A DNA stretch of 64,000 nucleotides from Dryas octopetala (taxonomy: Eukaryota; Streptophyta; Magnoliopsida; Rosales; Rosaceae), in the NCBI GenBank assembly GCA_963921425.1, contig OY992834.1, positions 3,286,001 through 3,350,000 on the forward strand, given 5' to 3'. Position 1 is the first letter of the stretch; the number at the start of each line of letters is the position of its first letter. The notes under the pieces were generated by a model. The model saw only the letters and a list, made by a program, of their open reading frames with translations, ran no database searches and was not told the DNA's origin. The translations under genes and the position numbers were made by a program. Of the stretch, positions 23,701 to 37,623 are shown piece after piece.

Positions 23701-26700
23701 TGCCAATTTATTCCCTCTCTCCCAGTGTGTTTGTGCGCACACATGCCTTCTTTGTTCTTGTTCAGGGTATTCTGATTGTTGACTATTTTGAACAGGAAAA
23801 AAATGTGCAATCTAAGAAAGGGGGCTCAGTATATGAAATTTTGGGTAAAATGTTGGATGGGAATCTGGACATGTCTTTAGCCTTCTCAGAATCAAAAATT
23901 TGGTTTGGGTTGCATCATCCAAAGGTATTCTTTATCATCATCCTATGGTTTTTATTTCTACTCATAAATGTGTATGCTTCAGTAAGGTATGGAAATCATT
24001 TTCTGTCAAAGTAAGCTTGTGCTATCGGGATTTTGTGATGTGGTGTAGGCTGATGTTCGTTGTCGTACGCTGTCTGCATTAAGTACATCAAGTATTCTGG
24101 AAGCCAAGGCTACAAATCCACAGGTATCTTTTTGTCTTGGGTTTCTAATTGTTGGCACTTGGCACAGAGGTCAGAGGCCAACAAAGTGGAGAGTGTTTCT
24201 TTTTTCTTTCCACTGTTGGTGGTTGACATAACCTAAGTGTTTGACACTTGGGACTGAATATGTTTGTGTTTAAGAAGAGGAGGGGGGGGGGGGGGGAGAG
24301 AGAGTTTTTTAAATCATGCCTATATATTAGAATATGGTTGCTTTCAGGGGTCTAATCATCCTGCTCTTATGTGTTTTCATTTTCCTGTGGAGTAGAGTCT
24401 TGAAACTATCCAAAATGCAATATTGCGACAGCTTCATGATGATGATCTTACTGTTGTGCGGGCGGCTCTGTCCCTAGACAGATTGTCAGCCATAATAAAT
24501 TCTTCTGATATTGCTGAAGCACTGGATAATGTGCTAAAAAGATGTGTTGGTCTTCTTATGTCAAGTGAGTATTATATTGTGGATGCTTTCACTCTATTTT
24601 TATTTCCTGGTTCAGACGGGGTACTAATTATCTTACTATAGCATGCATATTTCTCATTCTTCATTCCGTGTTTTGTTGCAGGTTCATCCAAGAACACTAG
24701 TCTAGCATGTGACGTTGCTCTTTTGTGCCTGAAGAATGCTAGCTCTGATATCCATGATTGTATTGAACGTTGCAATATACTTGCTTCTATGATATTTCCT
24801 TTACTCCTTGTTCTGCCTAAGGTTCTTTTCTTTTCTGTCTAGACCTCAAATTTAATCTACAGTTTTGCAGTTCTTGCACCAATTTGGTACCCTGTAAATG
24901 GTTTTTCCAACAAGTTGAACTTCTTATTAAAAGAATTATGTTTCACTGAGTACAGACACAAAGGTTAAATTTGAAAGCATTGGAAATAGCCAAGGAAGTA
25001 AAATGGCCACTTTTTGAGAATCTTGCCTCCAATACAGAATTGGTAAGTTATCTATTTGTTAGTTCCAGTGTGCTTGTTGTCTTCAATTCCTTTTTTTCTC
25101 TTGACTAAGATTTGAGGAAATTGTTAAATAAGCTTTTAATAAGCTGTGTATGGAGGGGGGGGGGGGGGGGGGCGGTTGGATTCTATCTCTCTTTTAATTC
25201 TGTTGCTTTTAGTTTTTGACTTGTATGTATGATTGTCTGATATCTATTTTTAATGTGAAATGAGTAACTCTGAAGTCGACTCTGAATTGTAGGCATCACA
25301 ACCAGGAAAGTTGCCCTCAATTAACTTGGACACCATTACTAGTTTGGCCGGCAGATTCTCGTTGCATGCTGAAGAATATTTGCCTTGGCTTATTAAGAGT
25401 TCTAATGACTTTGAGTTGTCAAAGACACTGTTCTTCTTGGTGATGATGCAGGCACTTATTCAAAAGAATAGTATGCTCTCTCTCTCTGACCCTTTTGGCG
25501 GATTTTTGACTCCTTCAATTGTATTTTCATTTGTAAATTGATTTATAGCCTTTTGAATTGTGAAATGACTTCTCGACTACTTTCTATTCTTCTATTATTC
25601 TTGGCATAATAGTGTTTCTTCTATATCAAATAACTGATGTGTGTGTCTTTCTGAACTTTGTGAGACCTCCAGTAATGGTGTTTCTTGTATTCCTCTTGCT
25701 TTGATTTTTGGCATCTATGGTAATTGATTCTGACTTCTGTTTTTCTTTGTGTGTCAGAATCTACTGAACTTTTGGCAATTTTTGAAGTTGGCTTTCCTGC
25801 ACTGAAGGCTGAATGGGAAGCATTTGAGTCTATGGGTGATATCTCTATAGAAGAGGCAAGAGAAAACTATTTGTAGATAGATGTATTTTTTTTTTTTTAT
25901 ATTAAAAACCATCCCAGATGAATTTTCAGCACTTTCTGGAGCTTGCCAGATTTATATTTCATAGTCGTACATTGGTGCTGATTAACTTTGTTGTTCCATT
26001 TTCCCTGTTGTTTTTGTAGTTCAATACAGAAATGCTAAATTGGGATTGCAGTAGATTCCTTGACAAGCTTGATTCCAATTTGAGAGCATTAAACACAAAT
26101 ATTCTAATTTGCCTATTTTGGAGGTTAATGGATGCATTTTTATCTGCGATGCCTGCAGTTGTCTCCATGGTTAGTAATTCCTTCTGTGGTTTGTCTTTTA
26201 AGACCACTATGATAAATGGTCATGGATATCATATCTGTATTTATTGTGTTATTGTCTGTGCTAAATGTTATATATGCTTTTTAATTGTTGCAGAATGATG
26301 ATGAGAAGTGGGTTAGCTGGCTTTGGGACTTGTTTGTCTTTTTCTCAGCCTCTCAGTTTAAGCACATTTTCAAGGAACACCGTCACAACCTTGTCACAAA
26401 GTGCAAGATCTCTGCTGCTCGTTTCCTGTCCAGGTTTTTCACAGAAGAAGGTGCCTGCATGGCTTCCCTTACACGCTTTGTAATTATTTTCTGAAGGATC
26501 ATCTTGCATTGATGCATCAGCTGTTTCACTTTACAGATGTTCCTGTTGCAGTCCAAGTTGAGAGTCTTCACTGTTTTGCATATCTCTGTCTTCAATCAGA
26601 AGTTAGATTGCCAATTCAACTTCTTGCTGAATTTCCATCCTTTCTTGTTCCACTGGCTAGTTATAACCAGGTACCTCGGTGGCCTTTTCTCTTTTGCGAT

Positions 26701-29700
26701 TGTCTTTGCTCTTGGCTGCTAAGTTGAAGTTATGTGTACTGGAAATGGTTACCTATATGTTTTCCTGTCAAGTTTTTTGATTGTTCTTTTGTGTTTTAGT
26801 TATCCTATAAGCAGATGCAATTTTCTCTGTTTGCTGGGATTTATTCTTGGATTGATTCATTTTCTTTCAGGATATAAGAAGTGCTGCCATGAACTGTATT
26901 GAGGGTTTACACACACTTTGGGCTCATGTTGACTCTTCGAGCAAGAAAAATGGTATTACTTCACTTAGAATACATGTTTTCTGGCCCTTTTTAATTCTTT
27001 TTTGATAATGGCTTTATCTGTGGTTTTTAAATCAGGAAACCATGCAATTTGGATTCATTTTCTTGATAAACTCTTGGACTTGGTGGTTCAGCAAAAAAGG
27101 CTCATCTTATCAGACAGAAACTTTCTTTCTTCCCTTTTGGCCTCTTTGCTCAGCCCATCCTGCCAAAGCTTTTTGGCACCAAAGAATATTGAGCTAAGGT
27201 GATCCAGTGTTGTTATTATAGGCCTTGCTTAACCACTGTCCTCATCATCATTAGTTCATCTTACATTCATTTAGGATAAGTACTGCTTTGATGCTTCTCT
27301 GTCTCAGAAAGTTTGTTACATTTTAAAAGTAGTTATTGACATTACGGTTTGACTTCAATATTTTCTTCCATGTTTGTATTTTTTATGCAAAAGACTCGCT
27401 TTGTTATGTTGGTTTCGTGGTTAATATGGTCTGGTGTTCATTGTTGAGCATGATAATACTATATTTGAGGGTTAACTTTGTCTCAACATATTTTTAGGGT
27501 TGATCAATCTACAAGAGAAAAGATTCTTGCTTTCATTTTGAATTCTGCGCTGAAACTTCCTGATTATGCAAAGGTTTGTTTATTTGATCTGCTGTTTCTT
27601 TCCAAATTCTGCTCTTCTACTAGATGCTTCTGGTTATTATTTCTAGTTTTTTATATTTTTATCATTGTCATTATCATCATGTACAGAGGATATCTTAAGA
27701 ATTGTTAAATGGAGTTGATGTTTCTGGCAGCTTGCGATTCTATCTTTGCTGAGAGGAGTGGGCAATTCCATTATACATGATAGAGAGGTGGAGTCATTTT
27801 TATCTCAGCTGTTGGGAAGACGCAGTCAACATCATCGTAAGGCGGATATCTCCAGTCAGAAGTTGTCGAAAATTGAAGTTCAGATACTGTGCCTTCTACT
27901 GGAGGTAAGTAGATAGATGTCCTTAAATGCTTGTTTTACTTTATGCGTAGTTCATCATACGTTTACTCTGTAATGAGATATTTGGCTTCTGCCTGTCTTA
28001 GAGCTGTGCTACGCCTTCTTCATCGAATGAGAATGTTTTTGTGGATCATTTATTGGAGGCTATGAAAGTAAGAAACTATCTGCAACTAGATTTTTGTGCA
28101 TTCTGGTCTTCATGTTAGTCCTTTAACTTTATATATGTTGACATCATTTTCTGGACTATTTGCTATTCCAGTTGGATGGTTTGGCTCCAGAAGACCCTGC
28201 TGTTATACAACCTTGTGTAACTGTTCTGCAGAAGCTTAACAGTCAAATATACAGTGGGCTAAAGACAGAAATACAGGTTAATTTTTATCCGTTTTCTCAA
28301 GTCCATTGCATTTAGCATCCATCATCCGTAGCTCTAGATACAGCCACTGAACATGGGCATCCTGCAAATTCATTAAACTGTTCTTGTTTTCACCTCACTA
28401 AAACTTAGACTTGTTTAGTATTTGAAACTGGAAGATGCAAGTGGGTTAAATTTTCATTATTTTCTTGTATCATGCAGGAGCTTCTGTTTTGTGAACTTGT
28501 GCCTTTATTTCGGAATGCTAATGGTGATATACAAAAGGAAACTAGAGCAGCCTTGCTGCGCTTAAACGTGTGTTCTTCTCTCTCTCTGATTTTCTAATTT
28601 ATTGGATTAATTTTGTGCTTATTGGTTTTGCTTTGCTTCTTAAGTAATTATGCTTATAAAAGTTACATCTATGGAATATGTGACTGAGATTCGGATCACT
28701 TTCTCTTGGAGTTAAGTGTAGTACATGAACCAATGTGGAGACAACTCATTTGCATACTTTTGAATGTGTCAGGTTACTTGCTCTACTATCGTTCAAACAC
28801 TTGATTACATTGTCAAAAACAGAAGTGCGACTGGTTCAGTGTCTGGAAAGAAGAAAATGAAATTAACGGGGCATCTGAAGTCCAATCTGTCCCATGATGT
28901 GATATGTAAAGGAGAAAATGCACTCTCTTTCCTTAGCTCACTACTTGATATTTTGCTATTTAAGAAAGACATAGAGAAGAGGTTGGTACTGTCTTATACT
29001 GCCACTTATGTGTAAAAGTGAGGATTTGAAGCTTTCTTATACTAATTGCATTCAATTCGTTGTAGGGATTCTCTTTTGGGGCCCTTATTTAAGCTTCTTT
29101 ACAAGACTTTTTCCAACGAGTGGGTACATGGTGTTATTGATCGGGATGAAAAGTGGGTTCAAATTCCCTCTAGCATTTCTGACACAATGTCAAGCACAAT
29201 AAGTTATATACAACAGACACTTCTGATAATCCTAGAAGATATTAGTTCATCACTCATAAATTCTGTTCCACTGGGGGTATGTTCCCATACTTTTGAGTTT
29301 GAATTTGTTATTTGGAGATGCTAACAGTTCTGTTGGTTGTTCAGTTTTTATCTTGTTTCATTAATATTGTATCCTCAATTTTTGTGGCAGGGGAACATAA
29401 TAAATGAGATCAATGTGAAAATGTTAGTTGAGTGTGCCCATTCTGCAAAGGATGGAGTTACTCGCAACCATGTATTTTCACTGATTTCCTGTATCACAAA
29501 GGTTATTCCAGAAAAAGTTTTGGAGCATGTACTGGATATTTTTACTGTTATCGGAGAATCAGCTGTCACTCAGGTTTGTTATTACACTTAATTTTACTGC
29601 TTTTTTAATGAGCAAAGCTGTTTTTTTGAATCATCAACTTCTGGCTTGAGTTCTTCTGTGTGTGTAATATAGTCATTTTGTTAAATCAAATTATGTAGAT

Positions 29701-32700
29701 TGACAGCCATTCACAGCGTGTGTTTGAGGATCTTATATCTACAGTTGTTCCATGTTGGCTGTCTGGGACAGGCGACAATGACAAATTGCTCCAGGTAATT
29801 TATTCTTACTGTTTTTAGTGGGTCAGCACAGCTCCCTTACTGTGCGAACGAGATACTTGTTTGTAAACAATGTTGTGATTTTATTGACTTTGCTCTTCAG
29901 ATTTTCATGAATGTATTGCCTGAAGTTGCTGAACATAGAAGGCAATCAATCGTTGTATATCTGCTAAGGTACTATTGGCGTAAAATTTTTATGGTTTTAT
30001 GTTCCTGTTCTTTCTTTGGATTCTGCTTATGTTGACATGTTCATATGCAGGACTTTGGGAGAGTCAAATAGCTTGGCTTCATTACTTGTCCTTCTTTTCC
30101 ATTCATTAGTTTCAAGAAGAGGATTATCCTTCTTTGATAACATGAATGCTGCAGATAGCTCCACAACCTCTATACAGAGAGAGTGGGAGTATGCACTGGC
30201 GCTCCAAATATGCGAGCAATATTCATGCATGATATGGCTTCCCCCTCTTGTTATGTTGCTTAAACAAATAGGAACTGGTATTCAGTCTTCAGAACTGTTT
30301 ATCGAATTGTTAATTGCAATGCGATTCACCTTACACAAATTACAAGATCCAGAGTTTGCATTCAAGCTTGCATCAGGGGAAGATTCAGATAAAATTCAGG
30401 TACTGATTTTGTACAAAGAATAGTGTTTGAAGTCAAGCTCATATAACATTGGCTTGTCTTATTCCTTGATGGATATAAAAAAATGGTTGAGGCATTGTTC
30501 CCATAATGTATTAGGTATTATTTTTCATGACTCTTTTTTACTCTTTTTGTTCCAGTTTATAGGTCTTATGGGTTATTTTGTTTCATGGAAAGAAAAGGGG
30601 TGCTGTCCATTATACATCAGGATGATTAAATTGTGGTATTTTGGTTTTGGATTAGATAATAAGAAAAATGAATTTTAGGGAATATATTATCTCAAAATTT
30701 GAATTGTTTACGTAAATTTGAAATTTGAACTGTATATTATAAAAAATTAAGTTTACATGGGTTCCAAAAAAAAAAAAAAAGACTGAGAAACTAAGATCTA
30801 ACTTATTGATGCCCTTCAGACCAAAAAAACTTAGTGATGCACTAAAGTCTAACTTCTTCTTGTTGTTGTTATTATTATTATCATTATTATTATTTTTCTC
30901 TAAGCAGATATATGTTATGTATGTTTTGGTATGTTGTACTTCAATGATGATTGTGCTTGCTACTTAAATTGTCAGGCTACATTGGAAGAACTCATGGAGC
31001 AGGTTGTTGCTCTCCAGCAACTTGTAGATTCAAGGAAGAAAAGAAGTATCCATGTCTTCATTAGGAAAGATTTAAAGGAGTGTATACATGCTGTGTTGAG
31101 GACTATTACTACGGTCATGATCCCTTCGACACACTTTAAAGGCATAACTAAGTTGCTTGGCCATAGAGATAGAAATGTGGCAAAGAAGGTACTACTTATT
31201 GTATTACAGGACTTATGTATAAATTAAGAAAACTGAGTAGGATTTATAAGCTGTTAACTGTCAATTACTGTAGTTTTTCATTGTATCAATTCATGTAATT
31301 CTTTACAGACAACCAGTGGTTATATGGTCTATTAATTTTTGTCTTTTATTACATGTGCCTGGTAATGTACATTTGCATTATAATAGGCAGTATTTTTCAT
31401 ATTAAGTTAAATTTTTGTGCAGGCTCTTGGACTCCTTTGTGAAACAGTTAGGGATCATGACACGGCCAGAGCAAAGAATAAATTTAATTCAAGTTCCAGT
31501 CATCATTGGCATCATCTAGATGAGAATTCTCTGGAATCATTTCGCAATATGTGTCTGAAAATTGTTCAGTTAGTTGATGATTCTGCAGATGATTTGGAAG
31601 CCTCCTTGAAGGTGGCAGCAGCTTTGGCTCTAGAAGCTCTGGCCCACAGGTTTTCTTCTAATTATTCCATCTTCAGTGAGTGTCTACCATCTGTTACAAA
31701 AAATATCAGTATGCACGACTTGGCAGTGTCCTCTAGCTGCCTTCAAACAACTGGTGCTTTGATCAATGTGCTTGGGCCTAGGGCACTATCTGAGCTTCCT
31801 TGCATAATGGAAAATTTGATTAAGATTTCATGTGAAGTCTTTTTATCTTCAGATATCAAAACCATATCTGGTGTTGATAGCATGCCTGCTGTGTTACAAA
31901 TACCCAAGGAATCTCTTATTTTGTCTATTCTTATCACTTTGGAGGCTGTTGTGGTCAAGCTAGGGGGTTTCTTAAACCCATATCTTGAAGATATTACAAG
32001 AGTTATGGTGCTTGATCTTGATCATGCGTCAGGGACAGATCAAAAGTTGAAAATGAAAGCCGACTCAGTACGAAGACTCATCACTGAGAACATCCCCGTA
32101 AGCACCTTAAGAATGTTTTCAGTTCACTTTTAATAGCTTATTTTTCTTCATTGCTTATTTAAAAAATAAAAGCTTTTTTTTTTCATTTTTCATTTCACTA
32201 TATATTAACTCTTGCTGTTGTTGTTCAGGTTCGTCTTGCTCTACCGCCCTTACTGAAAATATACTCTAGTACAGTTGAGTCTGGTGATTCAAGTTTAACA
32301 GTTTATTTTGGAATGCTGGAAAACATGATTGGTAGGATGGATAGGCCATCTGTTGGTAGTTACCATGCTAAGATTTTTGACCTGTGCTTGCTTGCTCTTG
32401 ATCTACGTCGTCAAAATCCTGCTTCTGTTCAGAGAATTGATGATGTAGAGAAAAGTGTATTCAATGCAATGATAGCTCTCACTATGAAACTGACAGAGAT
32501 AATGTTCAAGCCTCTTTTCCTTAGGACTATTGATTGGGCAGAGTCAGATGTGGAAGATATTGCATGTACAGGAAATATACCTAGGGCTATATCTTTCTAT
32601 GGCCTGGTAAATAAACTGGCTGAGAACCATCGGTGAGTCAGTTCTTCCTGAATGCGCTTTCAGTTGTTAGTAGGTCCCTATGTTTCCATTTTCATTCCCC

Positions 32701-33702
32701 TTGTATTTGTGTAGACGCATTTTGTTATATGACGTTATCCTAAATTGCAGGTCTCTTTTTGTTCCTTACTTCAAATACTTGCTGGAAGGTTGTGTACGTT
32801 ATCTTACTGTTGCTGGAGATGCAAAGACTTCTGGTTCAACGCGGAAGAAGAAGGCTAAGATTCTGGAAGCGAAGGACAACAGCGTGTTGCTTGGAAACTG
32901 GCATCTCAGGGCATTGGTCTTATCGTCATTACATAAATGTTTTCTCTATGATACTGGAAGCTTGAAGTTTCTTGACTCCTCAAATTTTCAGGTTAGTCCA
33001 TCCTTACTTCCTTTTCCAGAAAATTTTGTGCTAATGAATTGATAATTGATGCGTATGGCATCTCTGGACTTCTAAATAAAAAATGACTACTGTCTCTTCA
33101 AAAAAAAAAGAATAAAGTGTCGGAATTTTAAAGCCTTCCATTATTTTTTGGTTATCATTTCTGTTATTGATTTAAGCTGCAAGTGTTTGCAGGTTCTACT
33201 GAAACCCATTGTTTCACAGTTTGTCGTAGAACCACCATCATCTCCAGAAGAACATTCAGACATACCATCCGTGGAGGAAGTTGATGATTTATTGGTTGCT
33301 TGTATTGGTCAAATGGCCGTGACTGCAGGAAGTGACCTTTTATGGAAGCCTTTGAATTATGAGGTGATTTTTTTTTTAAAATAAAATTTGATCCTTATTC
33401 TAACCCATTGTGTTTGGTTTACTGCATGCTTGTCTTTGTATTTTGACATTTTTATATTATGACTCTCCCAGGTGCTGATGCAGACGCGCAGTGAGAAGGT
33501 CCGGGCTCGAATTTTGGGCCTGAGAATCGTTAAATACCTTGTGGAGCATCTGAGAGAAGAATATCTGGTCTTCCTGGCTGAAACTATTCCCTTCTTGGGT
33601 GAATTGCTGGAGGATGTGGAGCCCTCTGTTAAATCTCTTGCACAATCGATTCTTAAAGAAATGGAGACCATGAGTGGTGAGAGCCTCAGGCAGTACCTAT
33701 GA
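20766..33702 (+). CDS. UTP10: U3 snoRNP protein UTP10 / HEATR1 (BAP28)
   Basis: Large HEAT-repeat protein of the small-subunit processome (t-UTP subcomplex), acting in the nucleolus in rDNA transcription and early 18S pre-rRNA processing. I count about 39 exons and estimate about 2,160 residues, matching the roughly 2,150 of the family. The start [15 protein letters not shown] (20766) is the typical N-terminus. Clear exons include 20766-20928, 21120-21334, 22393-22563, 24395-24564, 26021-26169, 28773-28982, 30050-30400, 31423-32099, 32229-32631, 32750-32991, 33192-33362 and 33472-33702. The last exons carry the BP28CT-type C-terminal region, ending [18 protein letters not shown] and then QYL-stop. 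No internal stop was seen in exons read in frame, but not every junction was verified. Introns contain three poly-G tracts. Telo-boxes precede the start. Confidence 0.93.
24282..24296 (+). repeat. Poly-G tract (15 G) in a UTP10 intron
   Basis: A run of 15 G on the transcribed sense strand, flanked by GA-rich sequence. It belongs to a set with an 8-G run at about 22688-22695 and an 18-G run at 25155-25172, all intronic. Such runs can form G-quadruplexes in RNA. Their exact length is also prone to sequencing error. Confidence 0.85.
25155..25172 (+). repeat. Poly-G tract (18 G) in a UTP10 intron
   Basis: A run of 18 G followed by CGG, within the intron that begins after the exon at about 24957-25041. 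It is the longest of the three intronic G runs in this gene. Length should be treated as approximate. Confidence 0.85.
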
Positions 33703-34474
33703 ATGTGAGATATCGTCCACTGTAACTGGCCAAGGGCTCTCAGCTGAGGAATGTGTGAATGTGTGTTCCTAGTGGAACTGTAAAATTTTTGTTCGTTACT
33801 AATATATTTACACAATGCTAGGACGGTAACCAAGTCAAGCTTAGTTTTGTTTCTAAATTTTGGGGCCTAGAAAAATTTCCTTTGTAGAGGGGTTGGGTGG
33901 TGTTGTAATTGTATGTATAGGCGTAGCCAGCAGGCTGGGCCTTTAATTTTGTAGTTCTATTTGCATATAGTTTTTATTGAAAGTTATATTTCCAATTTCG
34001 ACAAGGTTGGCCTCTACCATTTTGTTGTTAAGTCTTGAGTTATATTTCCAATTTTTTTTTTTTAATAATTTGAGGATGGGGTTCCAAATTTGAGATTTTT
34101 TTGAGGAAAAAAAATATCATTAGACTAACAATTAATTAGTTGAGTTTGAGAGTTTTTTCCTTTTTCTTTTGTAAAATACAAATTTTATTGATCTTCAATA
34201 TGCTTGTAAAATGGGCCGGGCCTGTAAAATGAAAATCTCAATTGCGGGTTGTAGGTATAATTTGGAATGCATTCTTATGGTACGACTTAGATCCGAGGTT
34301 CGTAACTTGTATTTCGGGTCCGGCGTCCGATATCTGAGTCCGGATTCGGAGTTTAACAACTTTGTTTACAGGGCCAATAAAAAAATGCAATGTACAAAAA
34401 AAAAAAAAAAACAATATGGGGCTAGCCGGACTTCCACACCTAAGCTGTCCCTGCCGTTAGATTTACACACTCGC

Positions 34475-34518
<44 letters not shown>

Positions 34519-34875
34519 TTAGGGTTTTGGAATCACGAAATCCCAGAAAGATCACAACTGAGAAACCAACTGTTTGGTTTTTAGTCTAAGGTCTATACTT
34601 GTTACTTGATGTAGACTTCCAGTCATGCTTCGCTACACATTTTCTCTGGATAGACGCTTCCTTTATTCGTATTTCATTCTTGACTGATTTTCATTCTCAT
34701 TTTTATTTGTCTTTCTGTTTGGCTGTCGAGAAAATAAAGGGAACTGTGCAAAGACTTGATACTGAAATTTGTTATTTGGTTATATAGCCTTAACTTTCAA
34801 ATTTAAAAGCTATCTATATGATGTTGTTGTATGTGTTTGATGAAATGTCTCTCTGGATTCAATAGGGAACTCAAA
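33703..34875. other. Intergenic and 5' leader of the UQCC1 homologue
   Basis: The first part is the UTP10 3' flank. TGGGCC at about 34213 is a site II-like promoter motif. A (CT)n tract at 34480-34515 and a GGGTTTTGG-type leader follow. An intron in the 5' leader is likely, with its acceptor at about 34865 (CAATAG|GGAAC), just before the ATG at 34876. Confidence 0.55.
34480..34515 (+). repeat. (CT)n microsatellite, about 18 units
   Basis: A pure CT dinucleotide tract on the gene strand, probably in the transcribed 5' leader of the UQCC1 homologue. This is the third long CT tract (gene-strand sense) in a gene leader in this window, after those of the U-box kinase and the pseudokinase. Confidence 0.9.
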
Positions 34876-37623
34876 ATGTTGCCAAGATGGAGCAGAGCTG
34901 TTACTCAGCTCTCGAGGCTTGGTTCACAGCATAGCTTGAATCTCAGAAACGATTTCTATGTTATTTCGCGCCAAAGCTATGCCAAGTCTGCGGCAGCTGT
35001 GGCTCCAGCTATGGCTGACACTGTGGAAAAAGGCCTCCCGAGCGCGCCAATGGTACGTTTAGATCTAACCATCTGCATTTATGTGTGTAACCGAATTCGG
35101 TTAATGTTTAGGCCTGTTTTGTTTAGTAATCAAGCTGGCGATTTAAGTAATTATTGGTTATAATTTGAATCGAGTTTGATGATTTACTTGTTAATTGGTA
35201 TAGATTGTTCTGAATTAAAACGTTAGTTGCGAATCTGTATTCTTGTGATAGTGTCTTTGTGATTATATGCACACTTTTTTTTTTTTTTTTTTAATTTTTG
35301 GGTTTCTTTGTGTTGTGTGTGTGTGTGTGCTAGCCCTTGTCAGACTTTTGGTTTCTGCAATTAGTTCATTGCTGAGAATTAGAAATGCTCAACAGGTAAA
35401 TCTGGACAAATTGTTTTGGTCTAAGCCCTCCTCATTGGTTTTGGCCCCGGATTCCCCATTGAGGATTGAGGAGCCACAATATGAGGGCATTAAGCGTATA
35501 TTGCTTAAGCTGATGCTGTTTTATAGCAAACAAAGCAAGTCTATTCGAGGGGCAAATGTGGTATATAAGCGAATCATTTCACAAGTTGATAAACCTGCCA
35601 TTTATGAAGGTCAAATTTTCACTCTTTCTTCTTTCCCCTGTATTTTCTTTTGTACCGAACTGCAGTCTGCTATTAGATATGAGGATTGCAAGTGGCACGT
35701 CATTGTTAACTGGCAATGTTTGTAAATTTCCTACCAAGCATGATCTCCTTATTTCAGAAATTGTTTCTGTTTTTTCACTCTTTCATTTTCTTCTAGTAAT
35801 TTATGTCTTTTAAGGGTGGGGGATTCTCAGAAGAGCATAAGGTTGAAGGGAATAGGCAATTTGTCTTAGAAGCAGTGTCTTTGTGGCCAAAAAGGATGTA
35901 TTGGGTTTTGGTGCAGTAACACCTCCATATCATTTACCATATCTAGCATCAACCATTTCACCTTGTTCATGCGTACATTATTCTCACCTACTACTAACTA
36001 TTTCAGTGAGTAAGAAGGTGACAAGTGATATTTTTTTCTCTTCTAGTGTGAGACTGTCCATACATTTTAGAAAACTTTACTTGAAGTTACCTTTGCTTAT
36101 ATAGTTCTGTGTAGGATATAGGGAGGCTATATAACTAGCTTAATGGTGATCTAAACTATTCTCATAAATATGCAGTATTCAACTTGGAGAAAACCTTTAA
36201 GACAACATTCTCTTTACTTGTACTTCATATGTGGCTTTGCTTACGCCGGTTGAAACAAGAGGGGAAGGAAGGTGTTGAATTCGGGCAATACGTATACGAG
36301 ATTTACAATCATGATGTGGAACTTAGAGTATCTAAGGCTGGGGTATGTATATGTTAAGCCATATGTTCTGCTTTGAATTTGAATGCTTATTGAAAGTTTA
36401 TTTGTTTCTTGTTAAGGTTCTTTTCAGATAACATGTATAAATCTCATTGGAGTTTATCATTTGTCTTCGAAAAGATTTTAAATTATCTATGCGTCGTAGC
36501 ATTTCTTTGTTTAGTGTGGTTCAACAACCATAAGGCATTGTCCAGAAAGAATCTATTAGTTGGGCACATGTTTATTTCTTTATCTCTTGGTATTTATGGG
36601 TTCTTCTTATTGTACACTATTACCAAAAAATAGATAATTTGTTTAGTCTGCTCAATTCCCAAAAACATACATCTATAGCTATCTCCTAGTGTCCAGTATT
36701 TTAGGAGTTTCTATGTCCAATACCATGTAATATCTTTGACAATTGACGCTTGTGCTTGTTTCCACATTGAAATTTTCTGATTACTCAACTCAATCATCGT
36801 ATTTGGGGGGCTAAAAATGTTGGAGCCTTCAGCGTTAGTTCGCTTTGGATGCAGTATATAAGAGAATAGGGTTTACGGTTATAAATGCTAATTGATTTTA
36901 CCCTTGAAATGTCAGGTCAACTTACTACTCACAAAATGGATGAAGGATTTGGAGAAGATATTCTATGGAAATATTGTTGCTTATGATGCTGCCGTACTTC
37001 CAGAGGCTAAGCAGGACGAACTGCAAAATGTGATATGGAGGTAAATCTAGTCCAAACTTGGTCCATGTCCGTGGCACCCTTAAATAATCTATTCAAAGTC
37101 AATTAATGGTGTTCCTTTACTGAGTCTGAGTCCCAACATAAAAATTTTCAACCATTTGATAATGGGATACGTCTTAACATTTGGAATCGGTGTTGCAGGA
37201 ATATCTTTTCTGATGATGGTTCATCAGAGCCAAATGATGCTGCATCACGAGCAGTTCAGGCATGCTCTCATCCTTGCTTTTGCACTGCATTTTAGCTAGT
37301 AACAATTAATTTATTCTTGTTAGTCTTAACTCCTCTATCTGATGCATACAATTACAATGAATGAATGTGTATATGCAGGCGATGGCTAGATATGTCCGCC
37401 GCGAAGTTAGTTGCCTGTCCTTAACAGGTATTCATTATTTTAATATGTTCATATTAAGATTGCACAGAGATTTTCAATATTTTCGTCATATATATGTTGC
37501 CTACAATTTCAGTCTAACAACATTGTGTAATTTGTGTGGGCAGATAAAGAAGCTATGTTTTCTGGTAATTTCGCTTTTACCTCATTGAAGGGTGAGAAAC
37601 CAAAGCCGGTGCGGTCCAGATGA
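34876..37623 (+). CDS. Ubiquinol-cytochrome c reductase assembly chaperone (UQCC1/CBP3 family), mitochondrial
   Basis: Assembly factor for the mitochondrial cytochrome bc1 complex; in yeast Cbp3 helps translate and assemble cytochrome b. Seven exons: 34876-35052, 35396-35609, 36176-36342, 36916-37040, 37199-37259, 37379-37427 and 37544-37623. They sum to 873 nt and give 290 residues in frame. The N-terminus is Arg/Ser-rich without acidic residues at first (MLPRWSRAVTQLSRLG), as expected of a mitochondrial presequence. The core has LHMWLCLRRL, VYEIYNHDVELRVSKAG and KWMKDLEKIFYGN, typical of the Ubiq_cyt_C_chap domain. Intron 5 appears to use a GC donor (CAG|GCATGC) at 37260. A weaker in-frame GT donor six bases earlier is the alternative. 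Arabidopsis At5g51220 is the homologue I recall. Confidence 0.92.

Noticed and set aside
33357-33833. Minus-strand open frame of 158 codons
   Set aside because: It is antisense to the last UTP10 exon and intron and has no recognisable domain.
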